37,655 nucleotides of DNA, taken from NCBI GenBank assembly GCA_947374705.1, contig CANCDA010000001.1, forward strand, positions 1-37,655, read 5' to 3'. The translations under genes and the position numbers were made by a program. This stretch comes from Comamonadaceae bacterium. GTDB lineage: Bacteria > Pseudomonadota > Gammaproteobacteria > Burkholderiales > Burkholderiaceae_C. Under the pieces are notes generated by a model. That model saw only the letters and a program-made list of their open reading frames with translations. It was not told the origin of the DNA and did not search any database. Below are positions 31,196 through 37,655 of the stretch, piece by piece. Positions within the stretch are counted from its first letter, which is position 1. The number at the start of each line of letters is the position of its first letter.

Positions 31196-32188
31196 ATGTT
31201 CAACCCCAAACCATCCCCTCTGCGCCGCCGCCTCATCCAGGCCGCCGCAGCCACCTTGTGCGGACTCGCCGCCATCAGCACCGCGCAAGCCCAGACCTGG
31301 CCCAACAAACCCGTCAAGATCGTGATTGGCTTCGCGCCCGGCGGCACCACCGATGTCATCGCCCGCGTGATGGCCCAATCCCTCAGCGAAGCACTGGGGC
31401 AGAGCGTTGTGGTGGACAACAAACCCGGCGCCAGCGGCAACGTGGCCGCCGCCGAAGTGATACGCGCCAATCCGGACGGCTACACCTTCCTGATCGCACC
31501 CACCTCGTTCGAAACGGCCAACCCCTTCCTGTTCAAGCAGACCATTGCCCCGGCCAAGGATTTGACGCCCGTGGTCGGCGTGGGCCGCAGCCAGATGTAC
31601 CTGGTGGTCAAGCCCCAGACCGCCGCCAAAGACGCCAAAGAGTTCATCGCCTCCGCCAAGGCCAATCCGGGCAAGTTGTCCTGGGCCTCAGCCGGCCCCG
31701 GCACGCCACCGCACTTGGCGGGCGAGCTGTTCCGCAAGGTCACGGGCGTAGATGCCACGCACATCCCCTACAAGGGCGCAGCACCCGCACTGCAAGACGT
31801 GATGGCCGGCCAGGCGGACTACGTGTTCGATCCGGGCATCGCCTTCCCCCATGTCCGCGCAGGCAAAGTCCGCATGCTGGCCGTCGTCGGTGCCAAGCGC
31901 TCATCCTTCTTCCCCGATGTGCCAACGCTGGCCGAACTCGGCTTCAAAGGCGCGGAGCTGGACATCTGGTTTGGCATGTGGGCACCGAATGGCACGCCCG
32001 CTGACGTGACCGCGCGCATGGGCACAGAAATTGCCAAAGCGCTCGCCCTGGCCACGACCAAAACCCGCTACGAGGCGCTGGGCGCAGAGCCGGTCGGCAT
32101 GAATAATGCGGAATTCAAGACCCTGCTAACCGAGGAGACGAAGTTGCTGTCCGCACTGATCAAGGAAGCCAAGATCAACATCGACTGA
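31196..32188 (+). CDS. Bug/TctC-family tripartite tricarboxylate receptor
   Basis: 330 residues with a basic N-terminus (SPLRRRLIQAAAATLCGLA), a Tat-like or Sec signal cleaved near AQAQT. Markers: WPNKPVKIVIGFAPGGTTDVIARVMAQSL, DNKPGASGNVAAAEVIRANPDGYTF and HIPYKGAAPALQDVMAGQADYVFD. It follows aliA by 75 bases on the same strand with an ccaagag site, so co-transcription is likely and it may bind the cyclic acid that AliA activates. No TctA/TctB genes are present. The ligand is inferred only from position. Confidence 0.93.
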   Translation: MFNPKPSPLRRRLIQAAAATLCGLAAISTAQAQTWPNKPVKIVIGFAPGGTTDVIARVMAQSLSEALGQSVVVDNKPGASGNVAAAEVIRANPDGYTFLIAPTSFETANPFLFKQTIAPAKDLTPVVGVGRSQMYLVVKPQTAAKDAKEFIASAKANPGKLSWASAGPGTPPHLAGELFRKVTGVDATHIPYKGAAPALQDVMAGQADYVFDPGIAFPHVRAGKVRMLAVVGAKRSSFFPDVPTLAELGFKGAELDIWFGMWAPNGTPADVTARMGTEIAKALALATTKTRYEALGAEPVGMNNAEFKTLLTEETKLLSALIKEAKINID

Positions 32189-32262
32189 CGGACGGCCAAA
32201 GCCTTGAGTGACTAGGGAAAACACCGACCCGGCCATGCAGGAAATGTCCGGTTTTCTGCCCG

Positions 32263-32279
32263 AATCGTCGCTGACGATT
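32263..32279. promoter_or_regulatory. Inverted repeat AATCGTC-GCT-GACGATT upstream of the SDR-liv operon
   Basis: A perfect 7-bp inverted repeat with a 3-base spacer in the 175-base gap before the SDR gene. It could be an operator or a small hairpin. A second, weaker stem (GACCG ... CGGTC followed by TTTT, about 32307-32340) lies next to it and might partly terminate the aliA-Bug transcript. The rest of the gap shows nothing recognisable. Confidence 0.35.
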
Positions 32280-32363
32280 TCCCTGCAACAAATCAAAATC
32301 CAGCACGACCGTGGCGCAGCACGGGTGGGCTCGGTCTTTTAAATTTTGATTCGAAAAATGGGC

Positions 32364-33185
32364 ATGCAAAAAATGACGGGTGCGACAGCCATAGTGACCG
32401 GTGCCGCCGATGGCATTGGTTGGGCTACCGCGCAGCAATTGGCCGCCGAAGGTTGGCGCGTGGCGCTGCTCGATCTGCACGGCGACGCAGCTATCGCGCG
32501 TGCCGCCGAGTTGGGTGCGCAGCACTTGGGCTTGGCCTGCGATGTGAGCGACGAGGCCAGCGTGCAGACGGCTGTGGCTGACGTGGCAGCCCGCTTTGGC
32601 CGCATCGACGCACTGGTCAACAACGCGGGCATTGGCGACCAGACCGGTCCCACCACAGAACAAAACGTCGTCGCTTTTGACCGCGTGCTCGCCGTTCACC
32701 TGCGCGGCACTTTTCTAATGAGCCAGGCTGTTGGCAAATTGATGCTGCAGGCCGCGCCCGTGCCGGGCCAGGGGCGCGGTGCCATCGTCAACCTGGGCTC
32801 GATTGCCAGCACCATCGGTCTGCCCTCACGCAACGCCTACAGCGCGGCCAAGGCGGGTGTGCTGGGCATGACGCGCGCCATGGCCAGTGAGTGGGCGCGT
32901 GCCGGTATCCGCGTCAACGCGGTCGCCCCCGGCTATGTGCGCACGGCGCTGGTGGCCGACCTCGCGCGCAAAGGCGCGATAGATGCCAAGGGCATCGCCC
33001 ACCGCACACCGATGGGCCGCATGGCCGAGCCCGCCGAGATTGCAAAAGCGATTGTTTTTCTGGCGGGCCCGGGGGCCAGCTACATCACGGGGGCCGTGTT
33101 GCCGGTGGACGGCGGCTGGACCGCCTTTGGTGCGCCGGAATCCGCCTTGCCAGCACTTCCAACCGAGGAGACCCACGGATGCTGA
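32364..33185 (+). CDS. SDR-family oxidoreductase
   Basis: About 273 residues. Starts at 32358, 32364 and 32373 are all in frame with no clear ribosome site; 32364 is a middle choice. Classical SDR motifs: TGAADGIGWATAQQL, VNNAGIGDQTG, and the Ser...Y-SAAK site in LGSIASTIGLPSRNAYSAAKAG, then VAPGYVRTALVADLARKG and the ending ITGAVLPVDGGWTAFG. The 3' end overlaps the livH start by seven bases, which couples this enzyme to the importer. It probably oxidises or reduces a hydroxy/keto group on the imported compound. It is distinct from BadH and its exact substrate is unknown. Confidence 0.9.
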   Translation: MQKMTGATAIVTGAADGIGWATAQQLAAEGWRVALLDLHGDAAIARAAELGAQHLGLACDVSDEASVQTAVADVAARFGRIDALVNNAGIGDQTGPTTEQNVVAFDRVLAVHLRGTFLMSQAVGKLMLQAAPVPGQGRGAIVNLGSIASTIGLPSRNAYSAAKAGVLGMTRAMASEWARAGIRVNAVAPGYVRTALVADLARKGAIDAKGIAHRTPMGRMAEPAEIAKAIVFLAGPGASYITGAVLPVDGGWTAFGAPESALPALPTEETHGC

Positions 33186-34030
33186 CCATCAACCTGTTCA
33201 ACGGCCTGACCTATGGTGCTTTGCTGATCGTGATGTGCTCAGGCCTGGCGCTGATTTACGGCCTGCGCCGCGTGGTCAATTTCGCGCACGGCTCGCTCTA
33301 CATGTTGGGGGCCTACATCGGCTACTCCATCGTCGGGCACAGCAACTTCTGGGTCGCTCTGGTGGCCGCACCGGCGGTGATGGCGTTGCTAGGCGTTCTG
33401 CTGGATCGCTACGGTTTTCGCCTTTTACAAGACCGTGACCCACTGACCGTGGTACTGGTCACCTTTGGCTTACTCCTGGTGATAGAAGACTTTGTGCAGA
33501 CCGTTTGGGGCAAGAGCAATTTGTCGGTGGCCGCACCGGCGGCGCTGAACTTCACGGTGGACCTGTTGGGCACCCCGGTGCCCGCCTACCGCATTGGCGT
33601 GATTGCCGTGGGGGCCTTTGTAGCGCTGGGCCTGAGCTTATGGCTGCGTTACTCGCGCATCGGCCTGTTTGTGCGTGCTTCCAGCACCGACCCCACCACC
33701 ACCGCCATGCAGGGTGTGAACACCGACGCCCTGAGCGCCGGGGTCGTGGGTCTGGGCACCGCATTGGCCGGGCTGGCGGGTGTCGTGGCTGCGCCGTTTT
33801 TGTCCTTGTCGCCCTCCATGAGCAGCGACGTGATCATCGACTCCTTTGTGGTGGTGGTCATCGGCGGGCTGGGTTCGCTGGCCGGGGCTTTTGTCGCGGC
33901 CATGGTGCTGGGCATGGTGCAGTCGCTGGGGGCGGTGTACCTGCCGGATCTGTCGGCGGTCTTGCCCTTCGTGATCATGGTGGTCGTGCTGATCTGGAAA
34001 CCCGCCGGGTTTGCGGGCAGCCGCACTTGA
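33179..34030 (+). CDS. livH: ABC transporter permease, LivH family
   Basis: 283 residues from the ATG at 33179, with gaggag upstream; in-frame sequence from 32891 lies within the SDR gene and is not membrane-like. Family features: MLTINLFNGLTYGALLIVMCSGLALIYGLRRVVNFAHGSLYMLGAYIGY, the coupling loop SRIGLFVRASSTDPTTTAMQGV and the end VLIWKPAGFAGSRT. It forms the channel of the second HAAT importer with LivM. The first gene of the transport operon after the SDR gene, it is shorter than the first livH product (309 residues). Confidence 0.94.
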   Translation: MLTINLFNGLTYGALLIVMCSGLALIYGLRRVVNFAHGSLYMLGAYIGYSIVGHSNFWVALVAAPAVMALLGVLLDRYGFRLLQDRDPLTVVLVTFGLLLVIEDFVQTVWGKSNLSVAAPAALNFTVDLLGTPVPAYRIGVIAVGAFVALGLSLWLRYSRIGLFVRASSTDPTTTAMQGVNTDALSAGVVGLGTALAGLAGVVAAPFLSLSPSMSSDVIIDSFVVVVIGGLGSLAGAFVAAMVLGMVQSLGAVYLPDLSAVLPFVIMVVVLIWKPAGFAGSRT

Positions 34031-34052
34031 CGCGCTTGACGAAAACACACGC

Positions 34053-35006
34053 ATGTCGATTCAACACATCACACTGAAGGCCGTTGCGGCCCTGGCCCTG
34101 GGGGCTGCGGTGGCCCTGGGGGTGGGCTCCAGCACCATCTTGTCGCTGTTGACACAGGCCATCATCTACGCCGTGTTTGCCATTGGCGTGGGCCTGCTGC
34201 TGCGGCAAAACGGCATGGTCAGCTTTGGCCACGCCTTGTTTTTTGGCTGCTCGGCCTACGTGGTCGGCATCCTCTTGCAGCTCAAGCTGATGCCGGCCGA
34301 AGTGGCCCTGCTGGTCACGCTGCTCGGCATCACCGTCATCGCCTTTGTCATGGGCCTGGTGATCGTGCGCGTGCCGGGGGTTGCTTTTGGTATGTTGACG
34401 CTGGCGGTGGGGCAAATGTTCTACCTCACAGCCTCGCGCTCGCGCGGGCTCACCGGTGGGGCCGACGGCATGAGCATCGAATGGCCGTCCACCCTGTTTG
34501 GCATGGCGCAGTCGCAACTGCTCAAACCTGCCAGCATGTTTTTGATTTGCTGGAGCACGCTGGTCATCGTGGTGACGCTGCTGGCCCTGTTGCTGCGCAG
34601 CCGCTTTGGCGGCATCACCGAGGCCGTGCGTGACAACGAAGAGCGCGCCCGCTTCATCGGCATCCGCACCCTGCTGCCGCGCGCGGCGGTGTATGCGCTG
34701 TCGGCAGCCATTGCCGGGGTGGCGGGTTTGCTGTCGGCGCTGAATACCGGTTTTGTCTCGCCCGAGAGTCTGCACTGGAGCCTGTCGGGTGTGGCGCTGA
34801 TGATGGTGGTGGTGGGCGGCTACCAAGCCTTGTGGGGCCCGGCGCTCGGGGCTGTGGTGTATTTCCTGGCCAAAGATATTTTGGGCGACTACGCCAGTCA
34901 CTGGATGGCTATTTTCGGCATCGCGCTGATCACGGTGATCGTGTTCTCGCCCACGGGCCTGGCCGGTATCTTGCAGCGGCTGTGGAAGGGGCGCACCCAT
35001 GACTGA
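34053..35006 (+). CDS. livM: ABC transporter permease, LivM family
   Basis: 317 residues from the ATG at 34053, 22 bases after livH; an in-frame start at 34011 would overlap livH. LivM markers: LLLRQNGMVSFGHALFFGCSAYVVG near the N-terminus and RFGGITEAVRDNEERARFIGI as the ATPase contact loop. About eight to ten membrane helices are apparent. It is the second channel half of the importer. The 3' end overlaps livG by eight bases, so the genes are tightly coupled. Confidence 0.94.
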   Translation: MSIQHITLKAVAALALGAAVALGVGSSTILSLLTQAIIYAVFAIGVGLLLRQNGMVSFGHALFFGCSAYVVGILLQLKLMPAEVALLVTLLGITVIAFVMGLVIVRVPGVAFGMLTLAVGQMFYLTASRSRGLTGGADGMSIEWPSTLFGMAQSQLLKPASMFLICWSTLVIVVTLLALLLRSRFGGITEAVRDNEERARFIGIRTLLPRAAVYALSAAIAGVAGLLSALNTGFVSPESLHWSLSGVALMMVVVGGYQALWGPALGAVVYFLAKDILGDYASHWMAIFGIALITVIVFSPTGLAGILQRLWKGRTHD

Positions 35007-35718
35007 ATTTGTAATGCAGGCGAACGACGTGGCCATTCACTATGGTGGCGTCAAGGCGGTGGATGGCGTGTCGCTCACGCTGGAGCGCGGCCAGATTCGC
35101 GGTTTGATTGGCCCCAACGGGGCGGGCAAAACCACGGTCATCAACGCCATCACCGGGCGCTCGCGCCTGACCCGTGGCCAGATCATGCTGCGCGGTGAGG
35201 ATGTGAGCCACACGGACGTGGTGGAGCGCCGTCGCCGGGGGCTGTCACGCTCGTTCCAGCGCACCAGCGTCTTTGGTCAGATGCCGGTGCGCAAGCAAGT
35301 TGAGTTGGCCTCTCACATGATGGGGGTGGCCGACTCGGCGGCGGATGCCGACGACGTGCTGCGCGAGCTGTCACTGGATCGTCTGGGCCCTGTGGTGGCA
35401 GCTGACCTGGGCTACGGCGAGCAGCGGCGGCTGGACCTGGCCCTGGCGCTGGTGGGCCGCCCCGCCGTGCTACTGCTGGACGAACCCATGGCCGGGCTGT
35501 CGGTCAAAGAGTCGCTGGACTTGGCGCAGCACTTGAAGGCATTGACCTCGCGCCGCGACATCTCCGTGCTGCTGGTGGAACACGACATGGACGTGGTGTT
35601 CGGCATCTCCGATGTCGTCACCGTGTTTGAGCTGGGCCGTGTGATTGCGGCAGGCACACCAGCGCAGGTGCGCACCGACCCCCGCGTGCGCGAAGCCTAC
35701 CTGGGGAGCGCGGCATGA
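34999..35718 (+). CDS. livG: ABC transporter ATP-binding protein, LivG-type
   Basis: 239 residues. Walker A GPNGAGKTT, Q-loop segment SRSFQRTSVFG, signature in the LivG form (LGYGEQRRLDLALAL), Walker B VLLLDEPMAGL and the switch LLVEHDMDVVFGISD are all present. It ends YLGSAA. It overlaps livM at the start and the following livF by four bases at the end (ATGA). It energises the importer together with LivF at the cytoplasmic face of the membrane. Confidence 0.95.
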   Translation: MTEFVMQANDVAIHYGGVKAVDGVSLTLERGQIRGLIGPNGAGKTTVINAITGRSRLTRGQIMLRGEDVSHTDVVERRRRGLSRSFQRTSVFGQMPVRKQVELASHMMGVADSAADADDVLRELSLDRLGPVVAADLGYGEQRRLDLALALVGRPAVLLLDEPMAGLSVKESLDLAQHLKALTSRRDISVLLVEHDMDVVFGISDVVTVFELGRVIAAGTPAQVRTDPRVREAYLGSAA

Positions 35719-36413
35719 AACCACTTCTGCAACTGGAGCAGGTCGATGCTTTTTACGGCGCGGCCCACATCCTTCATGGCCTGACGCTGCAGGTCAATGC
35801 GGGCGAAAGCGTGGCGCTGATCGGGCGCAACGGCGTGGGCAAGACGACGGTGGTCAACACCATTCTGGGCCTGGCGTCCTTGCGCGGCGGCCAAATCCAC
35901 ATTGGCGGGGAGCTCATTGCCAAGCCCCGCACCTACATGGCCGCGCAACGCGGTGTGGCGGTGGTGCCGCAAGGTCGCTGCATTGTGGCCAATTTGAGTG
36001 TGGAAGAAAACCTCTTGCTCGGCGCCGCCGTCGGCCGCAAAGGGCCGTGGAGCGTACCGGAGATATACAAACTGTTCCCCATCCTGCAAGAGCGTGCCCA
36101 CACCCCTGGCACGGCCCTGTCCGGCGGGCAGCAGCAAATGCTGGCCGTCGGCCGCGCCTTGATGGCCAACCCGCATCTGATCTTGCTCGACGAGCCCACC
36201 GAAGGCCTGGCCCCGGTGATCGTCGATCAGCTCGGCGTGATCTTCAACCAAGTGGCGGCGCAGGGCACGGCCTTGCTATTGATCGAGCAAAACATGACGC
36301 TGGTCACGCGCGTCGCCCAACGCTATGTGGCGATGGCCAAAGGCGCTGTCGTCGCCGAAGGCATCGTGCACGACGAGAGCCTGGACGAGTTGCACCAGCA
36401 CGTGATGGTTTGA
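35715..36413 (+). CDS. livF: ABC transporter ATP-binding protein, LivF-type
   Basis: 232 residues, standard LivF length without the basic tail of the first LivF in the window. Walker A GRNGVGKTT, signature LSGGQQQMLAVGRALM, Walker B LILLDEPTEGL and the switch LLIEQNMTLV are visible. The start overlaps the livG stop (ATGA). A terminator-like hairpin follows 31 bases after its stop and separates it from the binding-protein gene. Confidence 0.95.
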   Translation: MKPLLQLEQVDAFYGAAHILHGLTLQVNAGESVALIGRNGVGKTTVVNTILGLASLRGGQIHIGGELIAKPRTYMAAQRGVAVVPQGRCIVANLSVEENLLLGAAVGRKGPWSVPEIYKLFPILQERAHTPGTALSGGQQQMLAVGRALMANPHLILLDEPTEGLAPVIVDQLGVIFNQVAAQGTALLLIEQNMTLVTRVAQRYVAMAKGAVVAEGIVHDESLDELHQHVMV

Positions 36414-36444
36414 TTTTGAGAAATGAATTTTTCAAGTACCGGCA

Positions 36445-36466
36445 GCCGGACCGATTCCGGCTTTTT
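36445..36466 (+). terminator. Terminator-like hairpin between livF and the binding-protein gene
   Basis: Perfect arms GCCGGA (36445-36450) and TCCGGC (36456-36461) around CCGAT are followed by five T residues. It ends 18 bases before the next ATG and just before the ribosome site. It may terminate the livHMGF mRNA, leaving the binding-protein gene to be read from read-through or its own promoter, or it may stabilise the processed mRNA. Confidence 0.65.
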
Positions 36467-36484
36467 GATTCAGGAGACGATGAC

Positions 36485-37655
36485 ATGTTCAAGATGAAAT
36501 CCCCGCGCCGCGCTTTGCTGGCCTTGGCACTCACTGCAGCGCTGCCCATGGCCGCGTTGGCGCAAGCCAAAGACCCGGTCAAAGTCGGCCTGGTCAGCTC
36601 CAAATCGGGCGTGTTTGCCGAGATGGGTGAAGAGGTGTTCCGCGCGGTGCGCTTTGCCATTGACGAAGCCAACGCCAAGGGCGGCGTGGATGGTCGCAAG
36701 GTCGAAGTACAAGAGGCCGATGACGAAAGCACACCCGACGCCGGACGCCGCGTGGCCGAGAAACTCTCACGCGACGGCTACAACCTGTTGATCGGTGCCA
36801 TCCCCTCGTCCATCTCCTTGGCCTTCGCGCCCAACCTGGAGCGTTGGGACGCGGCCTACTTCGTCGTGGCCAGCAAGGCCGACAAAATCACCGGCGACAC
36901 CTGCAAGCCACGCAGCTTTCGCACCAACCACTCAGACGCCATGGACATGGCCATGATTGCCGAATGGGCCAAAGGCTTCAAGGACAAAACCTACGCCTCC
37001 ATCGCCGCCGACTACGTCTGGGGTCGCGACTCATCCGAGTCCTTCGCCAAGGCCGTCAAAGGCCAAGGCAAAGAAGTCAAGCTGCAACTCTTCGCCCCCA
37101 TTGGCACCAAAGATTTCTCGCCCTACATCGCGCAACTGAAAGAAGCCAAAGTTGACGCCATCTGGGTGGCCGAGATTGGCCGCGACGCCATCGCCTTCAT
37201 CAAGCAAGCGCAAGAGTTCGGCCTGATCCCGCAAGCCAAGCTCATCGGCCACGCCTTGATCCTGAACTTCATGATCAACGCCACCGGCAAGTCACTGGAA
37301 GGCACGCCCGGCACTACCAGCTACACACCTGACATTGACACCCCGCGCAACAAAGCCTTTGTCGCCGCCTGGAAAGCCAAGTTCAACCGCCTGCCCACCG
37401 ACACCGAAGGCCAGGCCTACAACGGCACGCAAGTCATATTCCAGGGCGTGACCAAAGCAAAGAGCGTCAAACCCGCCGACGTGTCCAAGGCTTTGCAAGG
37501 TGCGAACATCGACTCGATCTATGGCTCCGTCTTGATGCGCGCCGCCGACAACCAACTGATGCTGCCCAATTTTGTGGCCCGCACCAAGATGGCCGACGGC
37601 GTGCTGCGCCCAGTGATCGAGCAGACTTTTCCATCCTCATTGGCCCCGGCGGCTT
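36485..37655 (+). CDS. Periplasmic substrate-binding protein of the second HAAT importer (LivK-like, 3' end outside)
   Basis: 390 codons are visible without a stop. The ATG at 36485 follows aggaga and opens a signal peptide (SPRRALLALALTAALPMAALAQA). The type I periplasmic fold is shown by DPVKVGLVSSKSGVFAEMGEEVFRAVRFAIDEANAKGG, KVEVQEADDESTPDAGRRVAEKL, the AADYVWGRDSSESFAKA lobe and ATGKSLEGTPGTTSY. It has little in common with the first binding protein of the window (442 residues) beyond the fold, so the two importers probably take different ligands. Context with aliA suggests a cyclic carboxylate, but this is untested inference. Confidence 0.92.
   Translation, partial: MFKMKSPRRALLALALTAALPMAALAQAKDPVKVGLVSSKSGVFAEMGEEVFRAVRFAIDEANAKGGVDGRKVEVQEADDESTPDAGRRVAEKLSRDGYNLLIGAIPSSISLAFAPNLERWDAAYFVVASKADKITGDTCKPRSFRTNHSDAMDMAMIAEWAKGFKDKTYASIAADYVWGRDSSESFAKAVKGQGKEVKLQLFAPIGTKDFSPYIAQLKEAKVDAIWVAEIGRDAIAFIKQAQEFGLIPQAKLIGHALILNFMINATGKSLEGTPGTTSYTPDIDTPRNKAFVAAWKAKFNRLPTDTEGQAYNGTQVIFQGVTKAKSVKPADVSKALQGANIDSIYGSVLMRAADNQLMLPNFVARTKMADGVLRPVIEQTFPSSLAPAA

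Noticed and set aside
1..37655. CRISPR array, tRNA, rRNA, phage or insertion-sequence genes
   Set aside because: No regularly spaced repeats, cloverleaf patterns, transposase motifs or phage genes were recognised on either strand.

Overview
The window looks like a chromosomal piece of a betaproteobacterium, most likely a Comamonadaceae member (Rhodoferax/Polaromonas-like). The evidence is high GC, many TctC/Bug-type periplasmic receptors, two branched-chain-amino-acid-type (HAAT) ABC importers each next to an acyl-CoA ligase, a DUF1840 protein, and several extragenic palindromic repeats of kinds common in Burkholderiales. No rRNA, tRNA, CRISPR, insertion sequence or phage gene was seen. It reads as a dense catabolic region for carboxylic and cyclic acids.

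Layout. (1) 1-8181, plus strand: a HAAT importer (livG end, livH, livM, livK, livF), a divergent PaaK-like ligase, and two Bug receptors separated by a good intrinsic terminator. (2) 8294-17651, minus strand: DUF1840, then an apparent nine-gene operon read from 17651 down to 8751. It encodes a YncE-like propeller lipoprotein, a 3-hydroxyisobutyrate-dehydrogenase-like enzyme, a GlcG/HbpS protein, an SDR, a BKACE (DUF849), a luciferase-like flavin monooxygenase, an ACMSD-like amidohydrolase, a Bug receptor and an LVIVD propeller. I do not recognise this set as a described pathway. A Tat-exported alpha/beta hydrolase diverges from it at 17834, followed by a lone cyclic-nucleotide-binding protein. 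(3) 19518-22150, minus: a Sel1-repeat/trypsin fusion protein, translationally coupled to a stand-alone MetH N-terminal homocysteine methyltransferase domain.

(4) 22470-31120: a set I recognise as the alicyclic (cyclohexanecarboxylate) pathway of Rhodopseudomonas palustris. badH, badI, an acyl-CoA dehydrogenase, gcdH and a zinc-type alcohol dehydrogenase lie on the minus strand. A badR-like MarR gene diverges from badH. aliB (minus) diverges from aliA (plus). The proposed flow is: AliA activates the acid to cyclohexanecarboxyl-CoA, AliB desaturates it, a hydratase (badK, not in the window) adds water, BadH oxidises the alcohol, BadI opens the ring to pimeloyl-CoA, beta-oxidation shortens that to glutaryl-CoA, and GcdH gives crotonyl-CoA. 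The aliA-aliB spacer holds two near-identical 14-bp palindromes that sit on the two predicted promoters.

(5) 31196-37655, plus: a Bug receptor, an SDR overlapping the first gene of a second HAAT importer (livH, livM, livG, livF), then a terminator-like hairpin and a livK gene that runs off the window. Co-orientation with aliA suggests, but does not prove, that this importer brings in the substrate of the alicyclic pathway.

All family assignments come from reading the translated sequences and from memory of the families; no search was run.
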